64,000 nucleotides of DNA from Vitellaria paradoxa (taxonomy: Eukaryota > Streptophyta > Magnoliopsida > Ericales > Sapotaceae), in assembly GCA_019916065.1 (NCBI GenBank), contig CM034237.1:58104590-58168589 (forward strand), written 5' to 3'. The position numbers and the translations under genes are program-made. Below the pieces are notes generated by a model. The model saw nothing but the letters and a program-made list of their open reading frames with translations. It made no database searches and was not told the DNA's origin. Below are positions 1 through 12,609 of the stretch, piece by piece. Each line of letters opens with the position of its first letter. Within the stretch, counting starts at the first letter, position 1.

Positions 1-1254
1 ACTATTATATTTTTGGTAGTTTTCCTGGTTATATTCTTGAAAGGGGATCAAATGAGAATTGAAACAATACATATTAAAGTTCTCCTGTTACAAATTAAAA
101 GTTAGGGGTTGAAATTCATAGAGCCTACATTTGAGTTAACATTAGATTCAGTCCGTCTACTTGCAAAGAAAATATTACCTGTATTTGATTCTTCTCAAAC
201 TTTGTAGTGCAAGAGCTAAAAAAGTATTTTAATGTCCCTCCATTCCAGGACGAATGCACTAAAAGCTCAGTTAACTCTTTTTTTTTTTTTTTTTTTTCTA
301 AATTTTACCTTTGTCACATTATTATTAAATTTTTACCCCACTACTTTTTATATTTTTATCCTAATTGATCTGAAAATATATTTTTATCCTTACCCATAAC
401 ATATAATTCTGGTCTCAACTGATTTAAAAGTTTCATATAACTTTGTTGAGGTTGTAAAATTTGGCCAAATATGTTTCAGTGGACTTGTGATAAACTATTA
501 ATATATACTTATTCAAGTTGTTAATTTGGAGCTTAATCAATGTAAGTTCGAAGAAACTAGCTCTTATTTTTCTTCTTAGGATTTCGGTTCGTCCACGATT
601 TTAAATATCCGAAACCGTACCGATTAAATAATCAAATAGTTTATATTTTTTATATTAAATTATATATTATTTGACTTTTTTTTGTATATTCTAAAAATTA
701 ATAATAAATTTGTAAGAACTAATTCATCTTATTAGACCCATCTTAAATTCTAATCCGAATAAAATGTTTGCAATCCTTTCATAATTTCTTTTTTTTTAAT
801 TAAATTTTGGTTTAAAATTGAACCGGCCAAAAATCAAATAAAATGATTTCAATTTCTTAATTATCTAAATTAATATGTAATATATTTTATTAATTCATTT
901 TTAATAAATAATTATCTTAAATTAATTAAATTAAATTAAATTAATATGAAATATATTTTATTAAATTATTTTTAATAAATAACATAATTAAATTATTTAA
1001 ATTATTATAAAATATGTTTTATTCAATTGTTTTAATAAATAATATAATTAAATTATAGTTAATATATTTTATATTTACTGAATTAAATAATACAATAATT
1101 GTATTTATTCAATTATTTTTAATAAATAATATAAATTATAATTTAATATAAATATTTTATTAAAATAAAAAATCAATAATTGTAAACAAAATTACATTTT
1201 AAAACCCAATTTTAATTTTAATTTTAGAAAAAAGAAAAAACAACAGAAAACAAA
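1..1254. other. AT-rich intergenic DNA
   Basis: No gene is visible. The stretch is very AT-rich, with a T run near 277-298 and many short ATTTAATTAA-like repeats between about 640 and 1,200. No long open frame, splice-flanked exon or transposon terminus could be recognised. Confidence 0.6.
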
Positions 1255-1390
1255 AAAACCATAAATAGATAAATATAAACAAGAAAAATGACAATGTTAC
1301 TATAGGGGCTACTGATAATAGAAAAAAAAAAACTATAAATAGATAAATATAAACAGGAAAAATGACAATGTTACTATAGGGGCTACTGAT
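1255..1390. repeat. Two-copy tandem repeat, 74-bp period
   Basis: A block containing ACAATGTTACTATAGGGGCT occurs twice, starting near 1,261 and 1,335, with only small differences. The copies are separated by a short A-rich run. It is a simple local duplication with no coding content. Confidence 0.75.
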
Positions 1391-1511
1391 TCAAACTCTT
1401 GTTAAATAATTTGTTTCTAAACCTATCACTAGATGCACAAGAAGCTGTGGTTTAGGACTAATCCAATTTAACCATTGAGTTAATTTAACTGGTCAGAGTA
1501 TATATTTTTTT

Positions 1512-1946
1512 GTTGACGGATCACAATTTTGAAATCCTCCGTATATAGCAAGTGCAATAAAATTAATAAGGCATACTTTTTTAACTCGTCAAATTATTAT
1601 AAGTCATTAAGATGTAGATTTAAAGCTAGGATAGAAAAGAGGGACACGGCAGTGTGCGTAACGTCAAGTCGCAGGTATACTTTAATCATTACTCAGACTA
1701 TTATAAATAGGATATTCTACTGAACCACAAAGGTAAGCTGACTATTGCCAACTTAAGCTTTTACTCATTTGTTACCCAAAAGTTTCCTTCTTTAAGCGAC
1801 TTGCTGACTTAATCATCGAAGGGTTTTCCGGCCAGAGACCTCCTCTCCGGCCGTCACCTTTCTTTCTGTCTTTGTTCGGCAGGTCGGCGATTGCATTTCC
1901 GGTTGACGTGGTCAGCAGTTCCGGCGGTAATTTTTGCTGCCGAACA
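1512..1946 (+). mobile_element. LTR-like fragment (possible solo LTR)
   Basis: The stretch starts TGTTGAC and ends CGAACA. It has a TATA box-like TATAAATAGG near 1,702, followed about 90-120 bases downstream by a GC-richer region with CCGGCCAGAGACC and CCGGCCGTCACC. That order resembles the R-U5 part of plant LTRs. No target-site duplication or second LTR was found, so the limits and the call are tentative. Confidence 0.3.
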
Positions 1947-3136
1947 GTACGTATTTTTTTCATACATATTAAGAGGTGATAGAGTGCGCTCCCACCGAAT
2001 TGGATTACTCGAACAATCATTCTGATAACCTAAACCGACCGAGCGATATGAACTCCGATTAGATCGAACGACCGTTGCACTAAAGATAAGATAGCTTACA
2101 TTACAATTACGTGTACAATCATCCTCTGATATATTCCGCGATATACGTTTGCGAAAGTGCTACCTATTGCTTAATGATTTTGATAATCAATTAAGAGAAT
2201 CGACCTTAGTATTTATAATACAGGTGGTATAATTTGATTAGGAGAGAAGTATGATTGTGCGAAACTCATCTAAATTCTAACCATATTAGTTTTGCACCTC
2301 TATATATATACCATATTCTCAAGTGTATAGGTACACAAAACTCTTACCTTATTGAAACTCTGTCAAAATATTTATTTAACTCTCTTTCTAACTTAAATAT
2401 CAAGGACTCTTTGACAAACTTCATACTAGTGTACTAAACAGTTTTCTAAACTTGAAGTAAACTTCCAAGAAGAAACGAAGTTATTGAATTATCTTGAGGT
2501 TAGTGTATATCATACAAACCAAATAAAATTGGGACTAAAAATTAATTCTGAGTAAAAATTTCCGAGTGATTAAACATTTATTTATTTATTTTGGGAACCT
2601 TTGAGAGTTTACTAAACTCGTTGTTTGTTGGCTCTTTAGTGGTGCAGGTGCTTCGATCTCAACTTGACATTTATAAATGGACTTTACTGGGTGGGAGGGG
2701 GGGAGAGTCGCTCTCAGCATTGTAGTTGTTCTTTGGACGGTTTTCCTGAAATTGAAAAGACGCTGTTCACGTACAAACAAACATACAGATATACAAATAA
2801 ATATATATATATATATATATATATACAGAGTTAATACTAGAGTCTTTTCGATAAATGATGCGATTATTTTGTTACCTTAAAAACAAGAGGGACCCTACGT
2901 ACCGTCACATCTAAAGTGTTTTTATTAAAAAAAAAATAACAATACTACCAAAACATTTATTAAAAATTCTAATAAAATATATAGCATTTTGTCTATTTTT
3001 TTGCGTATTATTTTGTGTGAAGCCTCTTCGCATCGGTCCAAAACAAGGGTCATTTTGAATATTCCAAATTTTCTGAAGACAATGAAGCTTTCTGAAGCAA
3101 GTTGGTTGCCCATGATGTACCCATTATTTGTTTTTT

Positions 3137-3762
3137 TCTATTTCCTCCCACCGCCAATCAATTTTTAGTTGTTTGATAGGTGCTTTGAGAGGAGGGGTGG
3201 AGAGAGAGAGAGAAAGAGTGACAGTAGGGTTTTGAAGATTCTGTGGAAGAAAAAACTGATACCTTTCAACTCAAACGAATGAGGGAAAGTTAACGTTACT
3301 TATAACATTAGTTCCGTGATATTGAATTTATCAATTATTGGTTTAAAATTATACAGTTCATAATAAAAATAAATTTAAAAATTTTAATTAAAATTTTTAA
3401 TGAAAATTATTTATAATTATTTATTTATGTGTCAGAGAATAATTTATAATTTTGTCTATTCTCTCCCACCACCAATCAATTTTTAGCTGTTTGATAGGTG
3501 CCTTGACAGAAGGGTTGGAGAGAGAGAGAGACACATAGTAGAGTTTTGAAGATTCTGTGCGAGAAAAACTAATACCTTTCAACTCAAACGAACGAGGGAA
3601 AGTAAACGTTATCTACGATATTAGTTCCGTGACGTTGGATTTATAGATTATTAGATTAAAATCAGATAGTTCATAATAAAAATAAGTTTAAAAATTTTGA
3701 TTAGAATTTTTAATGAAAATTATTTATAATTTTTTATTTATGCATCAGAGAATAATTTATTA
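3137..3762. repeat. Two-copy tandem duplication, 328-bp period
   Basis: The sequence from CTCCCACC at 3,145 is repeated from 3,473. It includes the shared marker ACCTTTCAACTCAAACGAA and a GAGAGAGAGA run in both copies. Point differences and small indels are scattered, so the duplication is not recent. No coding potential is seen. Confidence 0.8.
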
Positions 3763-5831
3763 AAAATTTTATAATATGAAAGATCAAAATAATTTTCAAA
3801 CATGATTGCTGTTTTATAACTTTTAAACCAACTTTTTTTTTTTCAAAGAATCCTCTTTAAGAGAGTTAAGATCTCATTTAATAATATTTATATTTATTAT
3901 TTTTCTATTTATATTTACAAACTTTTGAAAATTAACCATAAAAACATATTTGTTAAATTTATTTTTATTTTTTATTTCTAAAAAAATCGAAACATAATAA
4001 AAAATGTGTTTTCATTCTTGTTTTCTTTTTCAGCTATAAACATTTTATTAATTTAAACATTTTATTCATTTTTATTACATCATATTAAAATAAATTATTT
4101 TATTCAAAAATTTTGTTAAATTAAAATTATTTTAGTATATAAATAATTAAATTAAATTATTATTTTAATTTTAATTAATTTATTTTATTTTTAAAATTAG
4201 TTTTAAATAACACATTAAAGCATATTTAATATATTTTATTTTTATTGAATTAGATTATTTTAGTAAGTAATATAATTAAAATAATTTAATTTAATTAATT
4301 AAATTAATATGAAATATATTTTATTAAATTCAAATAATTCTTTAAAAAATTTAATAAAATTGAATATTTTATTGAAATAATAATTAAATACTGTAAATAA
4401 AATTACAATTCCAAATGCCATTTTATTTTTCCTTTCAAGGAAAAAAAAGACAAAAAAATAAAAAATATAAAAATTAAACATGAGGAGGAAAAAAAAGTGT
4501 AGACTTTCAAATTGTGTATGTGGGTGTTTGGCCATTTGATTGTCACCGTCACAAACGTTTTTTCAGTCACCGACCAAACATAAACATGACGAAAATTGTC
4601 TCTTTAAACATTCCCAACTTGGCTTAATATATATACTAAATTTTCAACTTGAAAATTAAATATTTTTAACCATAACCAATCTAAGATTCGTATTCTAAGT
4701 CAAAAATTTTGACTCGAAATAAAATATAGAGTTGCCTTTGAAAATCAACATTATGAATTAGCGAGAGAGCTTGGCCACATATATGCATGTGAACAGAGAC
4801 ATTTATATATTAAAAAATAAAGAAAAATTGTTAGAAATATTTGTTTTTCAAAAAAATTTAAACTTGTATATCTAAATAATTGGAGTATATATACATGTGG
4901 CAACAATAATATTGACACCATTGTTATCACGTCAAAATGAATGACTGATCAAAAGTAATGGTAATTTTGAAAGTAATCTCTAAATCTAAAATGTTACGTC
5001 CATTAAAGGAAAAATATGATATATCAAAAAAATTATAAGGAAAAAAAAAAGAGACATTCAAAAAAAAATTAGGGGCTATTTAGTTTAAAAATAAAAAGTT
5101 CTGTTTTCTATTTCTGAGTAAATTATATTGATTATTCTTGAGATTTAATAAAAAGACATAAAAAGTATTTTTGTAATTTTTAAAATTATATTGTTACCTT
5201 TTTTTTTAATTTTATTACAAATTGCCATTGGCATTAGTATGCCATTAGGGAAAATGATATACGAATAATTGCTATATATTAGAAATTAACGGGTGGGGAG
5301 CCTTGCAGTTATCAACTTGATACAATTATTTCACGTGAAAAATTGTTGTGAAAAGATGAACACTATAATCGTGCGGTGGATCCCTTTTGCTTTAGCAAAA
5401 ATATAAGCCCTTGTGTTGTGCTTTTGCCTTTTGATTTGTGTGCGACGCATCTAGCAACACAGTGGACCTCTTGCTTAGGGCAGTGCAGTTGTTTAAAAGC
5501 GTAATTCAGTGCATAAATTTTTTGCATTACATAATAAATCAATAATATAGAAAGGTGTATATATATATATATATTTTTTTACAAGTAGAGAGAGAGAGAG
5601 ATTCCAATATTCTAATTCTTGACTCTTAAATTATAATCAAACAACTTTATCTCAACTTTAAGGTGCCTGTCATTGCAAAGCATTTATACAAAAAAACAAA
5701 TAATAATTGGCAACCACGTCCCAGGAAAGAGAGAGGTTACATGACACTTGGGTCCCATCCCCCCACCGCCCACCTTCAAAAGTCCTACCTTTCTCCTCCC
5801 TCTCTCTTTCCCTACCGTCCAATTCGCAAGG

Positions 5832-5833
<2 letters not shown>
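3763..5833. other. AT-rich intergenic DNA
   Basis: No gene, RNA or transposon terminus is recognised. The region is AT-rich with homopolymer A/T runs and a TA then AG microsatellite near 5,560-5,600. Confidence 0.55.

Positions 5834-5892
<59 letters not shown>
5834..5892 (+). repeat. (CT)n microsatellite
   Basis: About 59 bases of uninterrupted CT dinucleotides. They create artificial Leu-Ser or Arg-Glu open frames on both strands, which are not genes. Confidence 0.95.
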
Positions 5893-5894
<2 letters not shown>

Positions 5895-6659
5895 CCTTCC
5901 AAAAGAAGCAATTCTTAGAGCCCATAATAGGTAAGTCTCCTGGTGCTTGTCCTACCTATAGGTAAAAAATATTATGGCATTGTTTAGAGTTAAAAAAATA
6001 TAAAATTTTGTAAATCTATATGAATATGAATGACGGGATTATAAAATTTAAATTTTTTACTCAATAAACAGAGTATGTGATATTAATTTTTATAAATTTA
6101 TACAATTTCAAATATATTCTATGCAATAAGGACGAATCTAGAATTTTTAATATAGAGGCATCAAATACCTAAGAAGAGAATAAAGAGTTAAGTCGGAGTT
6201 AAGAGTAGGAGAAAACTAATGTTGCTCTTCGAGAGAGAGGAAACTATTTTTGTACATGAAACCAATGAATATAACTTTTACAGTGATTTAATTGACCATT
6301 TCAACACTACCTAAAATTTATTGGGGATGTCCCTCATTACAAAAATATATATATATATAATTATTATTAAGTTTTATTATATATAAAATTTGTTATGCCA
6401 TATGTTAAAATTAATGGGATAATGCACTTTGTTATATAAAAAATACTTTGATTTATTGTAAATTTCTTTTATGTTAAAAAAAATTTTGTATAGCCTTATT
6501 TTTTTTAATAAGATTAAAATACTTTAATTTTAAATTAATTTATTTTTCTATAAAATTAAAATGACAAGGACATTTTAGTAATTTCATATAAAAAATAAAG
6601 GGTCACTCCCCCGGGCCTCTTGTTGGCTTCACCATTGTTATACAATATTTTACATTAAT

Positions 6660-7019
6660 CATATATCCATCCTATATAACCCCAAGGGGTTAGATGGGAT
6701 GGTCTTGGACTGAGACTTAGGAGCTTACCACCCCAAAATCTCAAGTTCAAGTCTTCTCTCTAGCAAAAACTTGGGGCCAGCCTCCCGGGCGTAAAGCGTA
6801 GTAAAGGTTGATAGGACGGGCCTCCTTGGCTGGACGAACCGTATCCAGTTCTTGGGTGTGGGTCCGACTCCCCGCCGCTACGCGAGTTCGCGATTTACCG
6901 CTATACATGTTGAGGGGCCGGTATGTATGGCACAAACCAAAAGAGATTCACTCTCTAGGGATTTGGCCTAGGGAGTGAATCTCTCGAGGTCAAATCCTTT
7001 CATATATCCATCCTATATA
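6660..7019 (+). mobile_element. tRNA-derived SINE with 19-bp TSD
   Basis: The body is about 6,679-7,000. It is flanked by a perfect 19-base direct repeat, CATATATCCATCCTATATA, at 6,660-6,678 and 7,001-7,019, which is typical of LINE-mediated insertion. Near the 5' end, AGTTCAAGTCT (about 6,743) resembles a Pol III B box, and a weaker A-box-like stretch lies upstream. The body is GC-richer than its surroundings. Its 3' part holds a near-perfect hairpin (arms at about 6,949-6,966 and 6,970-6,987), and it ends in a short T-rich tail. The family name is not known to me. Confidence 0.75.
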
Positions 7020-7821
7020 GCTTACAACTGGTGTTTTGTTTCCTTTCCTACTCTCTGTAAGTTTTTCTTTCATAAATTTGGTGGGTGCTGTGAATTTTCA
7101 TTTGTTGTTGGTAGGAACAAATTTGTTTCCATGTGATCTGTCTGATCTTCTGTATATTAGCCTTTCATTTTTGACATGCTTATAGCTAGTTTTAAGGAGA
7201 ATTATGGGGCTGTGGTTTCAGAGTTAATTTATCAAGATTTATATCCCAGTGGACCCATTTACATTCTGCATCAAATGAAGCCCTTTCCAAAACATACATA
7301 CATCCATATGGAATTTTTATTAAATTTTTATTTTAATTAATATAGAATTATAACAAAAATAGCAAAAGTGACTCAAATAATAAATAATAAGTAGTTAAGG
7401 TTATTTAATTAAATAATACCTAATTAAGGAGCATTTAAAGAAAATAAAAAAATTACAAAATTAGTAGATAATTAAAGGGTATTTAAAGAAGATAAAAATA
7501 TAAGTAAGTGAAATTTCTTAGTAACGTGGTAGTTATAAAAAAAACTTACTTTTTAATACCTTTAGGTAGTGTTTGTTGGATTCGACTCCCGTGCTATTTC
7601 TTACTTTGTTATTTTTTTATTTTTGTAAATCTCAACCATTTATTTTTTATTAAAAGATTGAAAATATAAACTTAATCTATAATAAATGCATGAATTAAGG
7701 AGGAAAAGTAAATACAATGGAACCCACAAAAGTTATATTTCAGTTCTTAAATAAAAATGAACGATTGATATTTACAAAAAAAAAAAAAAAATAGCAGACA
7801 AATAAATAGCAGAGAAGTCAA

Positions 7822-8198
7822 GTCCATGTTTGTTTGGGGGATTTAAGGAAGGGATTGGATTCCTAATCCTATGAGACCCACAAATCCAATGTTTGATAAT
7901 AACAAAAAGTGAGTGGATGAACAATACCTTTAGATTACTAATCCCCTAAAATGGGTTATATATCATCTCATGGGGGTGTAAAATTATTTATACCCTAATC
8001 TTAGATTTGCTTCTTGCTCAAATCTAAAGGTTCAAAAGTATTTCCTCACATCTTTTATCTCACTTTATATCTCATCAGTGAAACACCAAAAAATAATTTC
8101 ACATAAAAAATTAATCATGTATTATATTAAATTTCATATATTATCTCATGACATTACTTATACTCTATCATCTAATCCCTTCAATCAAACATATCCTT
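7822..8198. mobile_element. MITE-like element with GTTTG-type ends
   Basis: The left end CCATGTTTGTTTGGGGG and the inverted right end (reading ATATGTTTGATTGAAGGG) form imperfect terminal inverted repeats around about 375 bases of AT-rich DNA. No coding capacity is present. The target duplication is unclear, so the superfamily is left open. Confidence 0.45.
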
Positions 8199-9100
8199 AG
8201 AGTTATAATAGTTATAGGGAGTCTAAAAATATTATAAAAAAATCATTAAATTTAGAACTTCATTAAATTTAAGATCCCATTAGTAATCTCAAGAGAGTAG
8301 TCTTAGTTATTATTTGTTTATTTATTTTCTTCGTTTTAGGCCGGTTTGTTTGTAAGGAGGATAACGACATTGTATGAAATAGGATTAGAATTAGCAATTC
8401 TATTTAATAAACTTCTCATCCCCGTGTTTGGTTAAATAATTTGAAAAACCGGAACACAATATTCCTAAAAGAAGGCGAAACAAGCAGTACATCCATTTTC
8501 ATCTCATCCCGCAAAAACATGTGCTACCATAAGAGAATTAATTAGATATATGTATATATATATATGTTAGCCCCAGCACAACACAAAACAACCCTTTTTT
8601 CTCTTGGTCTGCTTTGTTTGTTTTGTCACGTCTTCAGGTTCAATACTAACTTTGGTCAAGTTGATACCAAATTAGGAACTTCAACTTTAAATAATTATCG
8701 GGCTATGGTTTTAATAATTAATTATCAATTATTTTTCCAAATCTCCCCTGCTGAGATAAGGCTAATTTCATGATCGTTATAGCCTCTCTATTAAAAAAAA
8801 AAAAAAAAATTCTTGGCTGCCAATGCTATTACACCGGCCACCAGCACTTGCATATTCTTTTTTAGAATAATTGCATACATATACATTGCCTGGTATATAT
8901 CAACCAAGGTTCCCGCATTAAGTAATATATGTTGCAGGCCGAAACAGTCCTTTCTAAGTTGTGCATTTTATATTTTTATACAATTTTATTTTTCTGTATA
9001 TATGTTTTGTATTAATGGTTTGAGATGTGGGTGAGTTGGAAGCCTCAAATCTATTTATTTTATTTCTTCAAATCCAATAGTTCTAAATTTTACGTACATG

Positions 9101-10704
9101 GTATATAGTAAAATATTCTATATTAAATATAAAATATTCTTTATATATATTTACCTATATTAGAATATTTTATATTTTATCTATTAGTAAGTGTTAGGTT
9201 TGTTTTGGTGTGTGAATTATTTCCATACGTAACTCTCATATTGTAAACATATTTAAATATCTCTTCTTTACTTTTATGAAACATATGACAAGATGTAAAC
9301 TTTGCAATTTCTTTCTCTAATTCCATTATTTCTTGTGTTTTTTTTTTTTTTTTTATTTCAAGATGGTATTATAACTCATGGTTTTTGATCCTAGATAGAT
9401 TACCAAACCAAACCAAGTCTTTTCCCACTAGGTGGGGTCAGTTATATGGATTTGTCGATGCCAATTAGATTTGTTTAGGGTCATGTCCTCCGATAGATCT
9501 TGATCCTAGATAGATTAGGCTACGCAAATTTGGTGTGATTCAATTTATCTTTTTTTTTTTTTTTTTTTTGGCCAAACCTTACCAACTCTACTTTTTAGGT
9601 GGATTTGTTCAATTTCAACCAGTGTTGCTACTGTCTTATTCTGCTGCACTTTTTTTCATCACTACAATATATATAGAAAATTCTTTCATCTTTTATTTTA
9701 GTATGGTATCATAAATTTTTTTGTTTTTCTATTTTGGTGTTTTTTTTTCCTTTTTAGAGCCTTGCTTTGCTATAAAAACACCACAACTATTGTAGAATTA
9801 TTTTCTTTCACTTTCTGAGCCATATCAAAGCTTTATGCATATTTTTTCTTCCCTGGAGTTTTTCTTTTCAAAGCCTTACTCTGTCATGATACTATTATAA
9901 CCATCGCAAAAACTTTTTTCTTACATAATTTGATTTGATTCTCAGAATTTTTTGACCCTTCTTATTTTTGACCTCTATTTCCTCGTATTTTATCATCTCA
10001 GTACATTTTTTTACTTAGGATGATCTCTTAACATTATATCGTTCATCCCATTTACAGTACTGTTTTTTGACAGAATTAACTATAATGTATCAACATATGT
10101 CAATTTTTTTTTTTATTGGTCGTATGCTCTGGAGAGTAAGATATATTGGCGTATTAACTATAATACACCAACAAATTTTGCTACTGTTTTCTTTCGATAT
10201 TTTTCAGTTTTATCTTTTTGTTCCATCTTCACAAACTGTATATTGTATTTGGTTATTTTTTTAATCTCCAATTCAAAAAATAATCATATCAGTGGTAACA
10301 AAATTTCTTCAAGAACTAACTGTCAAAACTTTGTCGTCGTCAGCAGTCACACAACTCTAGATTCTGCACTCATGACTTTTTCTGCTATCTAGTTTAACTA
10401 TTTTTAGAATGTTCTTATTTCCAAACTCAAGTTGGTTTACCATATTGAGTTTGAGAAAGGGTATTAGTATATTCTATATTAGATATGAGATATTCTTTAT
10501 ATATATATATATATTTCTTATATTAAAATATTCTATATCTTATTTTTTAGAACATATTAAGTTTATTTTTGTATGTAAATTATTACCATATTGTAAACCT
10601 ATTTAAAAGTCTTTTCTTTACTTTTATGTGACATATGACAAGATGTAAATTTTGTAATTTCTCTCTCTAATTCTATTTTTTCTTTTCTCTTTTATTTTAT
10701 TTCA
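9101..10704 (+). mobile_element. Small LTR retroelement (TRIM/copia-like), decayed
   Basis: Two direct repeats of about 250 bases, about 9,101-9,360 and 10,460-10,704, share TATTCTATATTA, ACATATGACAAGATGTAAA and a T-rich end finishing TTATTTCA. They look like LTRs. Directly after the first, GATGGTATTATAACTCATGG reads like the initiator-tRNA primer site TGGTATCAGAGC changed by C-to-T and G-to-A transitions. The internal part of about 1.1 kb has no gag or pol. No clear target duplication was found. It is a non-autonomous and old element. Confidence 0.55.
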
Positions 10705-10919
10705 AGGATATACATTTTTATTTAAAGGCATAATATTTAATAAATTAAAACGATATTTATAGCCTCAAAAATAAATACTGTTATTTTTTTCTTATTTTTT
10801 AATGAAAGAAGTAGGAGAAAATAACAATAGAAAAAAAATTCTGGAAGGGCATAAATATTTTTTAGTTAATAATATTGAGTTTTAAAATTCTTAATTTTGA
10901 CAGAAAAAACCATGCTCTC

Positions 10920-11035
10920 CCCCCCCCCCTCTCTCTATATATATATATATTAGACTTTTGAAGGTGGGACCTCCCCCCTCTCCCCCTCTCTCTCTATATA
11001 TATATATATATTAGACTTTTGAAGGTGGGACTCTT
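10920..11035. repeat. Two-copy tandem repeat, 61-bp period
   Basis: A unit made of C/CT tract, (TA)n and TTAGACTTTTGAAGGTGGGA occurs twice in a row, with the marker starting near 10,951 and 11,012. It is a simple tandem duplication. Confidence 0.8.
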
Positions 11036-11425
11036 TTCTAGTTAAATTTTCCCCTTGACGTAAGGTTCGACTTTCTAAAGTTGGCAGTTGGCTACCGTCC
11101 AAACACTCCAAACCATCCAGAACAGGGGGTCGTAGGTGGAGGTTACATCAATCCATATATGAATACGAAGGCTTGAGTGAAACAGTGTTATTTAAAAAAA
11201 ATGCCAAAGTAATACCATTTTAAAATTACCGCAGCGCCCGAGTCGCCACCGGCCCCAACAATTGGTTCGCAAAGACTTTCCACCGCCTGATATGTCTGCA
11301 GCATTAATATTATACGAAATAAATCAGCCTAATAAATTAATTAATTCGTCATTTTTCCCTCTCTTAAACAATTTTTTGATTTACTGAACATATCCTATTC
11401 ACATACAAGATAAATCATATATTAA

Positions 11426-11559
11426 GTGAGTTTAGAGTGATAAAAAATAAGATAAAATAAAATAAAGTAAAATAAATTGTGAGTTCATAATTGGTGCAGT
11501 GAAATAAAAAGTAAAATTTTTTATTATTTTTTAAAATTTTTTATCACTTCAAATAGAAC
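11426..11559. mobile_element. MITE, family with GTGATAAAAAAT ends (copy 1)
   Basis: The left end has GAGTGATAAAAAATAAG, and the right end has the inverted ATTTTTTATCACTTC. The inside contains TTGTGAGTTCATAATTGG and TGAAATAAAAAGTAAA. The same layout occurs near 26,600-26,744, and in reverse orientation at 19,569-19,724. It is non-coding. Confidence 0.65.
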
Positions 11560-12555
11560 CATAATTGATTCCCACAACAAATAGAGAAATCATTCACTCT
11601 AATAAATACATCATTGTAAAAAAAATTAAAAATGATATGTATATGTGTTTAGAGTTATATAAATTTATAGAAGTTAGTGTTTCATGTTTTGTGTAATAAA
11701 TAAAAAATTTAAATTTTATATTTTCATAATTAGTATTTTTAAAAATTTATAAAATTTTATATTTTTTAACTCTTTCTCTGTCTTGTACTAGCTCTTTTTC
11801 CCGATCGCTTCCAACATTATGCAAAAAGACCCTCTTAATAAGGTAGGCGATATCTCGATCTAAACGGTGCCATATATTGATAATTAAGAAAGTTCTTATG
11901 CTAGTGAGTAGTAACTGCTGATTGTGAGCTCGTTCAGTAAATTATTAAAAAAAATTTAACTTTTAACTTTTTTTAATTTTTTTTTAAATTTTTTTAACTT
12001 TTGTAAGTTTTTACCTAACATAAAAAAAAAAAAAAGAAAGAGTTAGGTTTTAACTCTTTTATGTTTGATTGACATAATTTGAAAATTCTGACTAAATTTA
12101 TTTGGACATAATTTTATTTATCCGTTCAAACGATTTTTATCAAACAAGTTATCATATTGTTGACAAAAATTTGTAAAAGTTCAAAAAAAAAAAAAAAAAA
12201 AAAGGTCTTTCAAACCAAGTTTGTAGGGAATGGATAAAAATTAGTAAAAATTTATACAAATTAGTAAAATTTATAAAAATTTAAATATTAAACGCTCCCA
12301 TAATATGAAACCATAATATGAACACGTGCCGAGTGAAAATTTAGATGGCAAAGGGAGTAAATGTAACGCAAACACCTTAATTACTGCTGCTTGAGTTTGA
12401 CCATTCATGTCTATATTAAATAGTTAGGAAGAGATATTGGAAGATGGCTGTTTTAACTTGCTTTTGTTTAACTTACCATTCTCTCTTCCAATTGTCTGGT
12501 CTTCAAATATTCGTTTTCGGGCTGAGATTCCAATAAACAAACTATACGCTGAATA

Positions 12556-12558
<3 letters not shown>

Positions 12559-12601
<43 letters not shown>
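12559..12601 (+). repeat. (CT)n tract abutting a start codon
   Basis: About 43 bases of CT end eight bases before the ATG of the PB1 gene and are followed by GTGCAG. The tract may be 5' leader sequence. Together with GTGCAG it would also make a good polypyrimidine tract and 3' splice site for a 5'UTR intron. Confidence 0.85.
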
Positions 12602-12605
<4 letters not shown>

Positions 12606-12609
12606 AGCA

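Noticed and set aside
5663..5965. Overlapping open frames of about 75-100 codons on both strands
   Set aside because: They are produced by the (CT)n microsatellite (Leu-Ser or Arg-Glu runs); no other coding signal.
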